This document shows positions 38,470-47,214 of a stretch of DNA of 64,000 nt, piece after piece (the stretch's first letter is position 1; the number at the start of each line of letters is the position of its first letter). Source of the DNA: CADEEN01 sp963783785 (lineage in GTDB: Bacteria > Pseudomonadota > Gammaproteobacteria > Burkholderiales > Burkholderiaceae_C). The stretch covers positions 124,001 through 188,000 of the forward strand of contig CAWAOQ010000010.1 in the NCBI GenBank assembly GCA_963783785.1, written 5' to 3'. Under the pieces are notes generated by a model. The model searched no databases, was not told the origin of the DNA, and worked only from the letters and a program-made list of their open reading frames with translations. The position numbers were made by a program, and so were the translations under genes.

Positions 38470-39237
38470 TCAGGCCATTACCGGCACGCGTGCGTGGCTA
38501 GCTGCCGAGCCGCCCTGCTCGAGCGCGCTGCGAATGAATCCGTCGAGCGCCGAGAGGCTCGGGATGCTCAGATCGCGGCGGCCCTTCTCGTCGAAGCGGA
38601 TCACGCCACATTGCGACAGGCGGCGCAGCGCCCGGCTCACTGTTTCCAGCGTCATGCCGAGGTAGTTGCCGATCTCGGCACGGGTCATGTGCAACGTGAT
38701 CTGGTCGGTGCGCAGGCCGCGCGCGGCTAGCGCCTGGGCCCAGTCCTTGATGAAATCGGCCACCCTGGCATCGGCGGGCAACGTCCCCAACGACAACAGC
38801 GAATCGGAACCACGCGCGATCTGGCGGCTCATCGCGGCGTGCATCAGGCGCATCAGTTCCGGCTCGGCGGCACTGGCCGACAGCAGATCGGCGTAGCGCA
38901 CGCTCCAGACTTCTCCGGTGTCCAGCGCGATCGCGTCGCAGCCGTAGCGGCCCTCGGCAATCCCGTCGAAGCCCAGCCAATCGCCACGGAAGTGCAGCCC
39001 CACCACCTGACCGCGACCATCCGCGGTGAAGTTGACCGTCTTGAATTGGCCTGAGTTGATCAGGTGCAGGTGCCCGAACGGCGCGCCGCCCTCATAGATC
39101 GCGTCGCCCGCATGGACCACGCGGCGCGTGAACGGCAGCAAACGCTGCACCAGCGCCAGGTTGTCGCGCCAGGCTTGTGCGCCGTTGCAGACTTCGCCAT
39201 GCGATTGGACGGGTGTCACGGAGGCGGTAGCAGTCAT
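38470..39237 (-). CDS. Crp/Fnr-family transcriptional regulator
   Basis: 255-residue regulator with a cyclic-nucleotide-binding-like beta-roll (about 30-140: 'LPFTRRVVHAGDAIYEGG', 'GHLHLINSGQFKTVN') and a C-terminal winged helix with an FNR-type recognition helix ('EIGNYLGMTLETVSRALRRL'). The cysteine cluster that binds the 4Fe-4S centre in FNR is absent: only single Cys residues occur near 15 and 107. It is therefore not an oxygen-sensing FNR of the classic kind. ATG 39237 has a good AGGAG site seven bases upstream. Two candidate sites lie upstream and suggest autoregulation. Confidence 0.9.
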   Translation of the reverse strand: MTATASVTPVQSHGEVCNGAQAWRDNLALVQRLLPFTRRVVHAGDAIYEGGAPFGHLHLINSGQFKTVNFTADGRGQVVGLHFRGDWLGFDGIAEGRYGCDAIALDTGEVWSVRYADLLSASAAEPELMRLMHAAMSRQIARGSDSLLSLGTLPADARVADFIKDWAQALAARGLRTDQITLHMTRAEIGNYLGMTLETVSRALRRLSQCGVIRFDEKGRRDLSIPSLSALDGFIRSALEQGGSAASHARVPVMA

Positions 39238-39256
39238 CGCGATACTCCTGGTGGAC

Positions 39257-39278
39257 TGACATGGGTTGTGCAATGTCA
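39257..39278. promoter_or_regulatory. Palindrome upstream of the Crp/Fnr gene
   Basis: TGACAT-N10-ATGTCA, a 22-bp inverted repeat 20 bp before the start codon; it also includes a TTGACA. The size and symmetry suit a dimeric regulator, but the sequence does not match a known Crp or FNR consensus closely. Confidence 0.4.
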
Positions 39279-39305
39279 AGGAGCGTAGGCACCAGATGCA
39301 AATGC

Positions 39306-39319
39306 TTGATGCATCGCAA
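39306..39319 (-). promoter_or_regulatory. FNR/Dnr-type box upstream of the Crp/Fnr gene
   Basis: On the minus strand TTGCG-ATGC-ATCAA matches the FNR consensus TTGAT-N4-ATCAA at eight of ten positions, about 70 bp before the regulator start. The recognition helix of the protein is of the matching type, so self-regulation is plausible. Confidence 0.4.
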
Positions 39320-39378
39320 GGGCCGCTGGGCAACGGTGTGTGAACAGCGTGTAAATGCCACGGCCGACGCCGCAATGC

Positions 39379-39401
39379 AAAACGGCCCCGCGGGGCCGTT
39401 T
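39379..39401 (-). terminator. Terminator downstream of tRNA-His
   Basis: Palindrome AAACGGCCCC/GGGGCCGTTT followed by T on the minus strand, 17 bp after the tRNA 3' end. Confidence 0.6.
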
Positions 39402-39417
39402 CAAAGCGCTGTCTGGG

Positions 39418-39493
39418 TGGGGTGGCTGATGGGACTCGAACCCACGACGACCAGAATCACAATCTGGGACTCTACCAACTGAGCTACAGCCAC
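39418..39493 (-). tRNA. tRNA-His (GTG)
   Basis: The reverse complement folds with acceptor GTGGCTG/CAGCCAC, anticodon GTG in TTGTGAT, discriminator C73 and encoded CCA. The base just upstream (39494) supplies the G-1 typical of histidine tRNAs. Confidence 0.95.
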
Positions 39494-39533
39494 CACAGAG
39501 CGCCAAATTATAGCGAGCGGCTTGTATCGGACC

Positions 39534-41456
39534 TCACTTCGCCGGCGCCGATGCCGTCGCGGCCACGGTATCGGCCTCGATCTCGGCCTTAAAGCGGGAC
39601 TTCAGCGCGCCGTAGTACGCCTGACCTTCAGCGGCACCCCAGGCCTGCGCATAGCGCGGCAGCAACTGCGTCAACTCAGGCCCGTCAGCAGCCGGCGGCT
39701 TGATCGCCGTCAACCGCACCACGGCATAGCCGGCGTCGCCCAGGTCGACGCCAAGCCATTGCGGCAGCTTGGTGGCGTCGGCACGCAGTACGGCATCGAC
39801 CAGGGCACGCGGCTGGCTTTGCGCGCTGGCACGCGACAACAGCACGGCGGGCGGCAGCGTCGACGCATCGCCACTCGCACGCAACTCGGCCAGTTTGACT
39901 TCCCCCGCCTTGCGGGCCCGCGCCGCGGCTTGCTCGGCAATCACGCGCTGGCGCACCTGCGGCATCACCTCCGCCAGCGTTTGCACACGCGCCGGGGTGT
40001 GTTGCAAGACCCGTGCGGCGGCCAACTGGTTGGGGCCGACTTCGACGGCTTCCGTATTGCGCTTGTTCTTCACTGACTCACTGCCGAACACGGTTTCCAG
40101 CAACTTGGCGGACGACAGCGCCCCGGTGGCACCGGCAGCCGGCGTGCGTTGCACGGTGGCAACCTGCTTCTTCAGCTTGAGCTTGTCGACCACCGGTTGC
40201 AGGCTGTCGGCCTGCTCGTAGACCATGTTGCTGAATTCCTCGGCGACCTCGGCGTAGCGCTTCAACGCCAGTTGCTTCCTGACCTCGTCCTCGATTTCGG
40301 CACGCACGCTCTCGAACGGCTTCTTGTCGCCGCCGCGCACGGCATCGAGGCGAATGATGTGATAACCGAAATCGGTCTCGACAACATTGCTGATCTCTCC
40401 AGGCTTCATCGCGAAGGCGGCATCCTCGAACGGTTTGACCATCGCACCGCGAGCAAAGAAGTCAAGGTCGCCGCCCCTCTGTGCAGAAGCGCTGTCGCTG
40501 GAGTTCTTCTTGGCCACTTCGGCAAACGTCGCCGGACTCTTGCGCAGTTCTGCCAGCAGCGACTCGGCCTTGGCCTTGGCCTGCGCCCGCTCGGCGGCGG
40601 GGGCATCCTTGGCGGCGCTGATCAATACATGGCTGGCTCGCCGCTCCTCGGCCACCGAGTAGCGCGAAGCGTTCTCGCTGTAGTACTTGCGCAAGTCTGC
40701 CTCGGGCACGCTGATGCCTGCCTTCAGGCCGTCGATGTCGAGCACGACGTACTCAATGCTGGCCTGTTCCGGCGCGCGAAACTCGTCCTCGTGGGCCTTG
40801 TGGAATGCCGCCAGCTCCGCGTCGCTGGGGCTGACGCTCGCGACCTGGTCCTTGGCGTCGAAGCGCAGCACCTGGACCTCGCGCTGCTGCAGCAGCGCAT
40901 CGAGGGCGCTGCGTCCCGTCGAGCCGCCCGGTGGCACACTGGCCGTGACACCGCCAAGCACCTGACGCAAAACGAGGTTCTGGCGCACATTGGCTTCGAA
41001 CCCCTCGATGGTCATGCCTTGCGCCCCGATCAGCGCCTTGTAGGCCGCCACGTCCATGCTGCCATCGGGGCGACGCAAGGCCGCCAATTGCGGCACGCTC
41101 ATCAACTCGCGCTGCAGGCGCTCGTCGCTGACGGCGAAGTGGGCGCGGTTGGCTGCAGCGAACAGTACCCGGTCGCGCACCAGGTTGTCGAGGGTCTCGC
41201 GCTTGAACTCCGGGCTGTCGAAGACGGCAGCATCGAGGTTCGGCATCTGGCTCCGCATCTGCTCGACCTGCCGGCGGTGTGCGGCATCCCATTCTGCCCG
41301 CGTGATCTTCTGGCCATCGACTTTGGCCACCGCGACACTGCCGGCATCCTTGAACTGGCTGTAGCCCTGCACACCAAAGAAGACGAACGACGGAAAGATC
41401 AGCAACACCAGCACGAAGAACAACACGCGGTTGTGGTTGCGGATGAAATCGAACAT
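39534..41456 (-). CDS. ppiD: Periplasmic chaperone/prolyl isomerase PpiD (SurA-N/parvulin)
   Basis: 640-residue inner-membrane-anchored periplasmic folding factor for secreted proteins. The N-terminal anchor is 'VLFFVLVLLIFPSFVFFGV' after a short basic cytoplasmic tail. The SurA-like chaperone domain begins 'VAKVDGQKITRAEWD'. The parvulin domain is at about 265-365 ('RASHVLISA', 'SDSASAQRGGDLDFFARG', 'DFGYHIIRL'). A degenerate C-terminal domain ends in Ala-rich sequence. ATG 41456 is chosen because the conserved 'MFDFIRNHNRV' begins there; the frame stays open 57 codons further upstream. Confidence 0.94.
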   Translation of the reverse strand: MFDFIRNHNRVLFFVLVLLIFPSFVFFGVQGYSQFKDAGSVAVAKVDGQKITRAEWDAAHRRQVEQMRSQMPNLDAAVFDSPEFKRETLDNLVRDRVLFAAANRAHFAVSDERLQRELMSVPQLAALRRPDGSMDVAAYKALIGAQGMTIEGFEANVRQNLVLRQVLGGVTASVPPGGSTGRSALDALLQQREVQVLRFDAKDQVASVSPSDAELAAFHKAHEDEFRAPEQASIEYVVLDIDGLKAGISVPEADLRKYYSENASRYSVAEERRASHVLISAAKDAPAAERAQAKAKAESLLAELRKSPATFAEVAKKNSSDSASAQRGGDLDFFARGAMVKPFEDAAFAMKPGEISNVVETDFGYHIIRLDAVRGGDKKPFESVRAEIEDEVRKQLALKRYAEVAEEFSNMVYEQADSLQPVVDKLKLKKQVATVQRTPAAGATGALSSAKLLETVFGSESVKNKRNTEAVEVGPNQLAAARVLQHTPARVQTLAEVMPQVRQRVIAEQAAARARKAGEVKLAELRASGDASTLPPAVLLSRASAQSQPRALVDAVLRADATKLPQWLGVDLGDAGYAVVRLTAIKPPAADGPELTQLLPRYAQAWGAAEGQAYYGALKSRFKAEIEADTVAATASAPAK

Positions 41457-41632
41457 GGGACCAAACCTTCTGCACAGATGCGGCGGGACGCGCAGCCTCC
41501 AGACGGCACAAAGGCGAACCGGGGTTCGCCTTCGTCTGCCGCCGGCCGGCGGTGGTGGCTGGCGCCGCTTGGCGCGCGCAAGCCCTCTCGAAAGTCGCGC
41601 GATTCTAGCCGAGCATGCCGGCTGCACGCGGG

Positions 41633-41708
41633 TGGTGGGTGCTGACGGGCTCGAACCGCCGACCTACGCCTTGTAAGGGCGCCGCTCTACCAACTGAGCT
41701 AAGCACCC
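41633..41708 (-). tRNA. tRNA-Val (TAC)
   Basis: 76-nt cloverleaf on the minus strand: acceptor GGGTGCT/AGCACCC, D-arm TAGCTCAGTTGGTAGAGC, anticodon TAC in CTTACAA, T-arm GTTCGAG, encoded CCA at 41633-41635. It lies between hupB and ppiD, the common betaproteobacterial order. Confidence 0.95.
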
Positions 41709-41760
41709 GCTGCCGACGTCGCGGATCTCACCTGCCTCGCAGGCGCTAGACCCGACACGC

Positions 41761-42033
41761 TCAGTTCAGCGCGTCCTTCAACGCCTTGCCCGGACGAAAC
41801 TTGGGCACCTTGGCGGCCTTGATCTTGATGTTCGCGCCGGTGCGCGGATTGCGGCCGCTGCGCGCAGCACGCTTGGTCACCGCGAATGTGCCGAAGCCGA
41901 CCAGCGACACGCTGCCGCCGCGCTTGAGCGTGGTCTTTACGCCGCCAATCACGGCCTCCAGCGCGCGCGTCGCGGCGGCCTTGGAGATGTCAGCTTGCTT
42001 GGCGATGTGCTCGATCAGTTCAGACTTGTTCAC
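41761..42033 (-). CDS. hupB: DNA-binding protein HU-beta
   Basis: 90-residue nucleoid protein that bends DNA as a dimer. It has the typical start 'NKSELIEHIAKQADISKA', the core 'GGSVSLVGFGTFAV', and the DNA-binding arm 'RSGRNPRTGANIKIKAAKVPKF' with the tip Pro. The start codon is GTG (42033), with GAGGGGA eight bases upstream. It lies upstream of tRNA-Val and ppiD on the same strand. Confidence 0.97.
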   Translation of the reverse strand: MNKSELIEHIAKQADISKAAATRALEAVIGGVKTTLKRGGSVSLVGFGTFAVTKRAARSGRNPRTGANIKIKAAKVPKFRPGKALKDALN

Positions 42034-42208
42034 GAAAGGGTCCCCTCATTCGTCAATTGGGTTATCGCTCGGTATTCTTGTCTGGGCCGCCGTGTCGCAA
42101 TTGCAGGGACGCGCCGTCGCCCTATCGACCGAGCCATTACAGCCGTGCCCCCAGCGGGTGTCAAGGCTGCGCGGCAAGCCGGGAGCGGGATTCTATGCGT
42201 TCCGCGCG

Positions 42209-43306
42209 TCATGCCGAGGCCATCAGGGCCTGCTCCACGGCGCGCCCGACATCGGCCGTGGATGCGCGGCCACCCAGGTCCGGCGTGCGCGGCGCTCCAC
42301 TGGTCGGCTCGAGCACGGCCTCGATGGCGGCGACGATCGCATCGTGCGCATCGCGATGGCCCAGGAAGTCGAGCATCAGCGCGGCCGACCAGATCTGGCC
42401 GATCGGGTTGGCGACGCCCTTGCCGGCAATGTCGGGCGCGGAGCCGTGCACCGGTTCAAACAGGCTCGGCCACTGCCGCGACGGGTTCAGACTGGCCGAC
42501 GGCGCGATGCCGATGGTGCCGGTACAGGCCGGCCCCAGATCCGACAGGATGTCGCCAAAGAGGTTGCTCGCCACCACCACGTCGAACTGCTGCGGACGCT
42601 GCACGAAGTGCGCGGTCAGGATGTCGATGTGGAAGCGGTCGACGGCGACGTCGGGATAGGCCTTGGACATCTCGGCAACCCGTTCGTCCCAGTACGGCAT
42701 CGTGATCGAGATGCCGTTGCTCTTGGTTGCCGACGTGAGCTTCCTGCGCGGGCGCCGCATCGCTTCCTCGAAGGCAAACCGGAGCACACGGTCGACGCCG
42801 ACGCGAGACATCACGGTCTCCTGGATCACCACCTCGCGGTCGCTGCCCTCGAACATGCGTCCGCCGATGCTCGAATACTCGCCCTCGGTGTTCTCGCGCA
42901 CGATCAGCATGTCGATGTCGCCGGGCTGCAGCGGCTGGCCGTCGCGGTCGACCAGCGGCGAGCGGATACCCGGCATCAGCCGCGCCGGCCGCAGATTCAC
43001 GTACTGGTCGAACTCGCGCCGGAACTTCAGCAGCGAGCCCCACAGCGAGACATGGTCAGGCACGGTGGCCGGCCAGCCGACCGCGCCGAACAGGATCGCG
43101 TCGACGCCACGCAGCTGGTCTTTCCAGTCGTCGGGCATCATCTTGCCGTGCCGCGCGTAGTGGTCGCAGTTGGCGAAGTCGAAGGTCTGCAGTGCGAGGT
43201 CGATGCCGAAGCGGCGTGCCGCCGCCTCGAGCACACGCAGGCTCTCGGGCATGACTTCCTTGCCGATGCCGTCACCGGCGATCACGGCGATGCGATGCGC
43301 AGTCAT
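42209..43306 (-). CDS. Tartrate dehydrogenase/decarboxylase (isopropylmalate dehydrogenase family)
   Basis: 365-residue NAD-dependent beta-decarboxylating dehydrogenase. It begins 'HRIAVIAGDGIGKEVMPE' and contains 'FGAVGWPATVPDHVSLWG', the substrate loop 'YVNLRPARLMPGI', the motif 'IVRENTEGEYSSIGG', and the metal/substrate site 'VVASNLFGDILSDLGP'. The loop 'DHVSLWG' and the N-terminal Ile-Ala-Val start place it with tartrate dehydrogenases (TtuC) rather than LeuB. The real substrate may be tartrate, D-malate or a related hydroxyacid. It stands alone, with a DMT-type permease downstream on the same strand. Confidence 0.88.
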   Translation of the reverse strand: MTAHRIAVIAGDGIGKEVMPESLRVLEAAARRFGIDLALQTFDFANCDHYARHGKMMPDDWKDQLRGVDAILFGAVGWPATVPDHVSLWGSLLKFRREFDQYVNLRPARLMPGIRSPLVDRDGQPLQPGDIDMLIVRENTEGEYSSIGGRMFEGSDREVVIQETVMSRVGVDRVLRFAFEEAMRRPRRKLTSATKSNGISITMPYWDERVAEMSKAYPDVAVDRFHIDILTAHFVQRPQQFDVVVASNLFGDILSDLGPACTGTIGIAPSASLNPSRQWPSLFEPVHGSAPDIAGKGVANPIGQIWSAALMLDFLGHRDAHDAIVAAIEAVLEPTSGAPRTPDLGGRASTADVGRAVEQALMASA

Positions 43307-43369
43307 GTCTTGTCGTCTCCAAGGAAGGTGAGCAGAGGGGTCGTGCAGCCGTCGAACATCGGCCGATTG

Positions 43370-44260
43370 TCAGCCACGCGCCGGCTCGCGCACGACGAGT
43401 GCAACGCCGATCGCCGTCAGCGCAATGCCGGCAAAGACCACCGGCGTCAGCGCTTCACGGAACAGCAGCCAGGCCAGCAACGCCGTGCACGGCGGCACCA
43501 TGTACATCAGGCTGGTGACGCGGGTCGCGGCACCGCGCTGGATCAGCAGCAGCAGCAGCGAACTGCCACCCAGCGTCAGCACCAGTACCGACCAGGCCAT
43601 CGCCCCGATGAGTTCCGGGTGGAGGTCGAAGTGACCATCCTCCAACCACGCCAGCGGCGCCGTCACCGCCAGTGCGGCCAACAGCTGCACCGTGTTGGCA
43701 GTGCGGACGTCGCAAGGCGCGACGAATCGCTTCTGGTAAAGCGTGCCGACCGTGATCGCCAGCAGCGCAACCACGGCCATCGGCAGGTTGGTGACGGTCA
43801 CCTCGCCGACACCGAGCTTCTGCCACACCACCAGCAATACCCCGGCGAAGCCAAGCACCAGCCCGAGCCATTGGCGCAGCCCCACCGCGTGGGCACCGCC
43901 GCGCGAATGCACCCACACGGCAGTCAGGACCGGTTGAAGGCTGACGATCAGGGCGGCCGTGCCTGCGCCGAGGCCGCCCTTGACCGCCGACCACACGCCG
44001 CCCAGATACCCGGCATGCATCAGCACACCGGCCACGGCCAGGTGCAGCCACTGCGCCGAGCTGCGCGGCCAGACCGCACGCGTCGCGGCAATCCAGACCG
44101 CGAACGCCAGCACGGAAAAGGCGTAGCGCCAAGCCAGGAAGCCCATCGGTAGCGCATGCGGCATGCCGTAGCGCGCGACGACGAAACCGGTGCTCCAGAT
44201 CAGCACGAAGACCGCCGGCATCGCGCTGAGCAGCAGCGTGCGCTCAGCGGGCCTTGGCAC
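43370..44260 (-). CDS. EamA/DMT-superfamily permease
   Basis: 296-residue inner-membrane protein with ten predicted helices in two EamA repeats, the first beginning 'FVLIWSTGFVVARYGMPHALP', the second near 'AVVALLAITVGTLYQKR'. The family exports amino acids or metabolites; the substrate is not clear. The start may be GTG 44260, which overlaps the end of pgsA by 17 bp, or ATG 44221. Same strand as pgsA upstream. Confidence 0.85.
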   Translation of the reverse strand: MPRPAERTLLLSAMPAVFVLIWSTGFVVARYGMPHALPMGFLAWRYAFSVLAFAVWIAATRAVWPRSSAQWLHLAVAGVLMHAGYLGGVWSAVKGGLGAGTAALIVSLQPVLTAVWVHSRGGAHAVGLRQWLGLVLGFAGVLLVVWQKLGVGEVTVTNLPMAVVALLAITVGTLYQKRFVAPCDVRTANTVQLLAALAVTAPLAWLEDGHFDLHPELIGAMAWSVLVLTLGGSSLLLLLIQRGAATRVTSLMYMVPPCTALLAWLLFREALTPVVFAGIALTAIGVALVVREPARG

Positions 44261-44810
44261 GGATCTCCGGCAGCGCCTTCTGCAGGTAATAGACCATCGA
44301 CCAGATCGTCAGCACAGCGGCGATCACGATCAGCCAGGTGCCCCACAGCCGCGTGTCGATGAGGCCGAACAGACGGCCATCGAACAGCAGGAACGGGATC
44401 GCCACCATCTGGACCACGGTCTTGAGCTTGCCCAGCATGTGCACCGCGACGCTGCGGCTGGCACCGATCTGGGCCATCCATTCGCGCAGCGCCGAGATCG
44501 CGATCTCGCGGCCGATGATGACGAAGGCGATCAGCGCGTTGACGCGGTCGAGTTGCAGCAGGATCAGCAGCGCTGCGCAGATCAGGAACTTGTCGGCCAC
44601 CGGGTCGAGAAAGGCACCGAACGCCGAGGTCTGGTTCAACTTGCGCGCCAGGTACCCGTCGGCCCAGTCGGTGATGGCCACGGCGATGAACAGCACCGTG
44701 GCGATCTGGTTGCGCAGAGCCGGTTCGAGCGGCAGATAGAACACCCCGACGACCAGCGGGATCGCGACAATGCGCGCCCAGGTCAGCAGCGTCGGCAGGT
44801 TGAAGAACAT
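44244..44810 (-). CDS. pgsA: CDP-diacylglycerol-glycerol-3-phosphate 3-phosphatidyltransferase
   Basis: 188-residue membrane enzyme making phosphatidylglycerophosphate, the precursor of phosphatidylglycerol and cardiolipin. The CDP-alcohol phosphotransferase motif is complete: 'DWADGYLARKLNQTSAFGAF' followed directly by 'LDPVADK'. ATG 44810 begins 'MFFNLPTLLTWARIVAIP'. It is the third gene of a uvrC - small protein - pgsA series; uvrC and pgsA are commonly adjacent in Proteobacteria. Confidence 0.96.
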   Translation of the reverse strand: MFFNLPTLLTWARIVAIPLVVGVFYLPLEPALRNQIATVLFIAVAITDWADGYLARKLNQTSAFGAFLDPVADKFLICAALLILLQLDRVNALIAFVIIGREIAISALREWMAQIGASRSVAVHMLGKLKTVVQMVAIPFLLFDGRLFGLIDTRLWGTWLIVIAAVLTIWSMVYYLQKALPEIRAKAR

Positions 44811-44859
44811 GCGCCGATCGTAGCCGGTCCGGCCGTCGAGAGGCTGACGAACGCGACCG

Positions 44860-45249
44860 TCAGTCCAGAACGCGCGGCTTGAACCGCCGGTCATCGCGGA
44901 ACAGGAACACCTCGCTGAACGTCCAGGGCCGTGGCAGGTGCGACACATCGCCGAACGGAGCGGCGCGATTGACCGCATCGATGGCCAGTTGCACCGTGTC
45001 GGTCGCCTGGCTCGGCTGGCGCTGCACCGTGACACGGTGCACGCTGCCGTCGGCGTTGAGCTCGATCTCCAGCACGGGGATCGCCAGCAAGGGCTCCGGC
45101 ACTTCGCCGGTGTAGGTTCCTGTCGGGTTGGCAGCGACCATCCGGCGCCCGGCCATCAGCTTGTAGTCGTCCCAGTCGCGAGCGCGTGCCGTGGGCTGCG
45201 GCGGCTCGAACACGCCGGCAAGCGAGCGAACACGGTCAATGAAGCGCAC
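44860..45249 (-). CDS. Small TonB C-terminal-like protein, function unknown
   Basis: 129-residue protein between uvrC and pgsA. The middle ('VPEPLLAIPVLEIELNADGS', then 'VTVQRQPSQATDTVQLAIDAV') has the beta-alpha-beta look of the TonB C-terminal or energy-transducer fold. There is no transmembrane anchor and no clear signal peptide in the chosen start. GTG 45249 overlaps the end of uvrC by 14 bp; the frame is open further upstream inside uvrC, so the true start is uncertain. It is found in this position in related Burkholderiales as far as I can recall, but I cannot name a function. Confidence 0.65.
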   Translation of the reverse strand: MRFIDRVRSLAGVFEPPQPTARARDWDDYKLMAGRRMVAANPTGTYTGEVPEPLLAIPVLEIELNADGSVHRVTVQRQPSQATDTVQLAIDAVNRAAPFGDVSHLPRPWTFSEVFLFRDDRRFKPRVLD

Positions 45250-47182
45250 GGTAGATCTCCTCAGCCAGGGGTTTGGAGATCCCGTCGACACTGGCCAGGT
45301 CGTCGACACTCGCATTGGCCACGCCCCGCACGCCGCCGAAGTGCTGCAGCAGACGAGCGCGCTTCTTCGGGCCGACGCCCGCAATCTCTTCGAGTTTGCT
45401 GGCCCCGGTGCGCACACTGGCGCGCCGGGCGCGCATGCCGGTGATCGCGAAGCGGTGGGCCTCGTCGCGGATCTGCGCCACCAGCATCAGCGCTGCCGAG
45501 TCGTGGCCGAGGTGGATCTTGGCACGGCCATCGGCAAACACCAGTTCCTCGAGGCCGACCTTGCGGCCCTCGCCCTTCTCGACACCCGCGATCAGCGACA
45601 GGTCCAGCCCGAGTTCGCCGAACACTTCGCGGGCCATCGCCACCTGGCCGCGACCGCCATCGACCAGCACCAGGTCCGGCAGCCGCACCTGCGGCCCGGC
45701 CTCGCCCGATGCCAGCGCTTCAGCCAGCTTGGCGTAGCGACGCGTCAGCACCTGTCGCATCGCCGCGTAGTCGTCGCCGCCGGTGATGCCGTCGATGTTG
45801 TAGCGACGGTACTGCGCGCTCTGCATCTGATGGTTCTCGTAGACCACGCAGCTGGCCTGCGTCGCCTCGCCGGCCGTGTGGCTGATGTCGAAACACTCGA
45901 TTCGCAAGGTGTCGAGGTCGGCCACGTCCAAGCCGAGCGCCTCGACCAGTGCACGCGTGCGCTCTCGCTGCGAACCCTCTTCGGCCAACAGGCGCGCCAG
46001 CGCGATCTTCGCGCCATTGATCGCCATTTCGAGCCACACCCGGCGCTGTTCGCGCGGCTGGTGCTGCGCCGTCACCCTGACGCCGCTGTGCTCGGCCAGC
46101 GCGGCCAGCAGGGCCGGGTCGACCGGATGGCTGACCAGCAGCTCCGGTGGCACGAAGCCGTCCAGGTAATGCTGCGCGATGAAGGCTTCGAGCACCTGCA
46201 CCTCGGGCGACGTGCCCTCGGCCAGCGCGGCGGCGTCTTCGACGTGGGTCGGGAAATACGCGCGGTCGCCGAGGTGACGGCCGCCGCGCACCATCGCCAG
46301 GTTGACGCAGGCGCGACCACCCTGCACCTTGACGGCCAGCACGTCGACGTCCTTGTCGATCGCGCCCAGGCTGCTGGCGTCCACCGCCTGTTGATGCAGC
46401 ACGCGCGCCAGCGACTCGATCTGGTTGCGCAGCTCGGCCGCCTGCTCGTACCGGAGCCCCTCGGCGTGGGCCATCATGCGGTGCTGCAAGTCGTCGAGGA
46501 CGGCCTGGGTGTCGCCACGCAGGAAGCGCTCGGCATCGGCGACGTCGCGTGCGTAGTCGGCCGGCGACACCAGCCCGACGCAGGGGCCCGAGCAGCGGCG
46601 AATCTGGTACAGCAGACAGGGCCGCGACCGGTTGGAGAACACCGTGTCCTCGCAGGTGCGCAGGCGGAACACCTTCTGGATCAGCTGGATCGTTTCCTTG
46701 ACCGCCCAGGCGCTCGGATAGGGACCGAAATAGCGATGCTTCTTGTCGACCCCGCCGCGGTAGTAGGCGACGCGCGGATAGTGGGGCGCGGACGAGGCCC
46801 CTGCCCCGCCGTTCGACCGCGCACCGGTGATCTTCAGGTACGGGTAGCTCTTGTCGTCGCGAAAGAGGATGTTGAAGCGCGGGTTCAGCGCCTTGATCAG
46901 GTTGTTCTCGAGCAGCAGCGCCTCGGCCTCGCTGCGCACCACGGTCGTCTCCAGGCGTGCGATGCGGTCGACCATCAGGCCGATCCGCGTGCCGCGGTGG
47001 TCCTTCTGGAAGTAGCTCGCGACGCGCTTCTTCAGGTTGCGCGCCTTGCCGACGTAGAGCACCGCACCCGCCGCATCGAAGTAGCGGTAGACGCCCGGCC
47101 GCTGCGGCAGCGCAGCCACCTCCGCCAGCAAACGCTCGCGCTGGGCGGACAGGTCGGTGCTGGCCACGGTGGCATCGCTCAT
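45236..47182 (-). CDS. uvrC: UvrABC excinuclease subunit C
   Basis: Makes the dual incisions in nucleotide excision repair. It has the N-terminal GIY-YIG nuclease ('GVYRYFDAAGAVLYVGKARN', residues about 30-49), the Cys-rich region ('RPCLLYQIRRCSGPCVG'), the UVR domain that binds UvrB ('RYEQAAELRNQIESLA'), the RNase H-like 5' nuclease ('CFDISHTAGE', 'LVLVDGGRGQV'), and tandem helix-hairpin-helix ('EEIAGVGPKKRARLL'). 648 residues. Divergent from earP with 32 bp between the starts. Confidence 0.97.
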   Translation of the reverse strand: MSDATVASTDLSAQRERLLAEVAALPQRPGVYRYFDAAGAVLYVGKARNLKKRVASYFQKDHRGTRIGLMVDRIARLETTVVRSEAEALLLENNLIKALNPRFNILFRDDKSYPYLKITGARSNGGAGASSAPHYPRVAYYRGGVDKKHRYFGPYPSAWAVKETIQLIQKVFRLRTCEDTVFSNRSRPCLLYQIRRCSGPCVGLVSPADYARDVADAERFLRGDTQAVLDDLQHRMMAHAEGLRYEQAAELRNQIESLARVLHQQAVDASSLGAIDKDVDVLAVKVQGGRACVNLAMVRGGRHLGDRAYFPTHVEDAAALAEGTSPEVQVLEAFIAQHYLDGFVPPELLVSHPVDPALLAALAEHSGVRVTAQHQPREQRRVWLEMAINGAKIALARLLAEEGSQRERTRALVEALGLDVADLDTLRIECFDISHTAGEATQASCVVYENHQMQSAQYRRYNIDGITGGDDYAAMRQVLTRRYAKLAEALASGEAGPQVRLPDLVLVDGGRGQVAMAREVFGELGLDLSLIAGVEKGEGRKVGLEELVFADGRAKIHLGHDSAALMLVAQIRDEAHRFAITGMRARRASVRTGASKLEEIAGVGPKKRARLLQHFGGVRGVANASVDDLASVDGISKPLAEEIYRALH

Positions 47183-47214
47183 CGGGCTCGATTATCCGTG
47201 CCGATAATCGGCCG

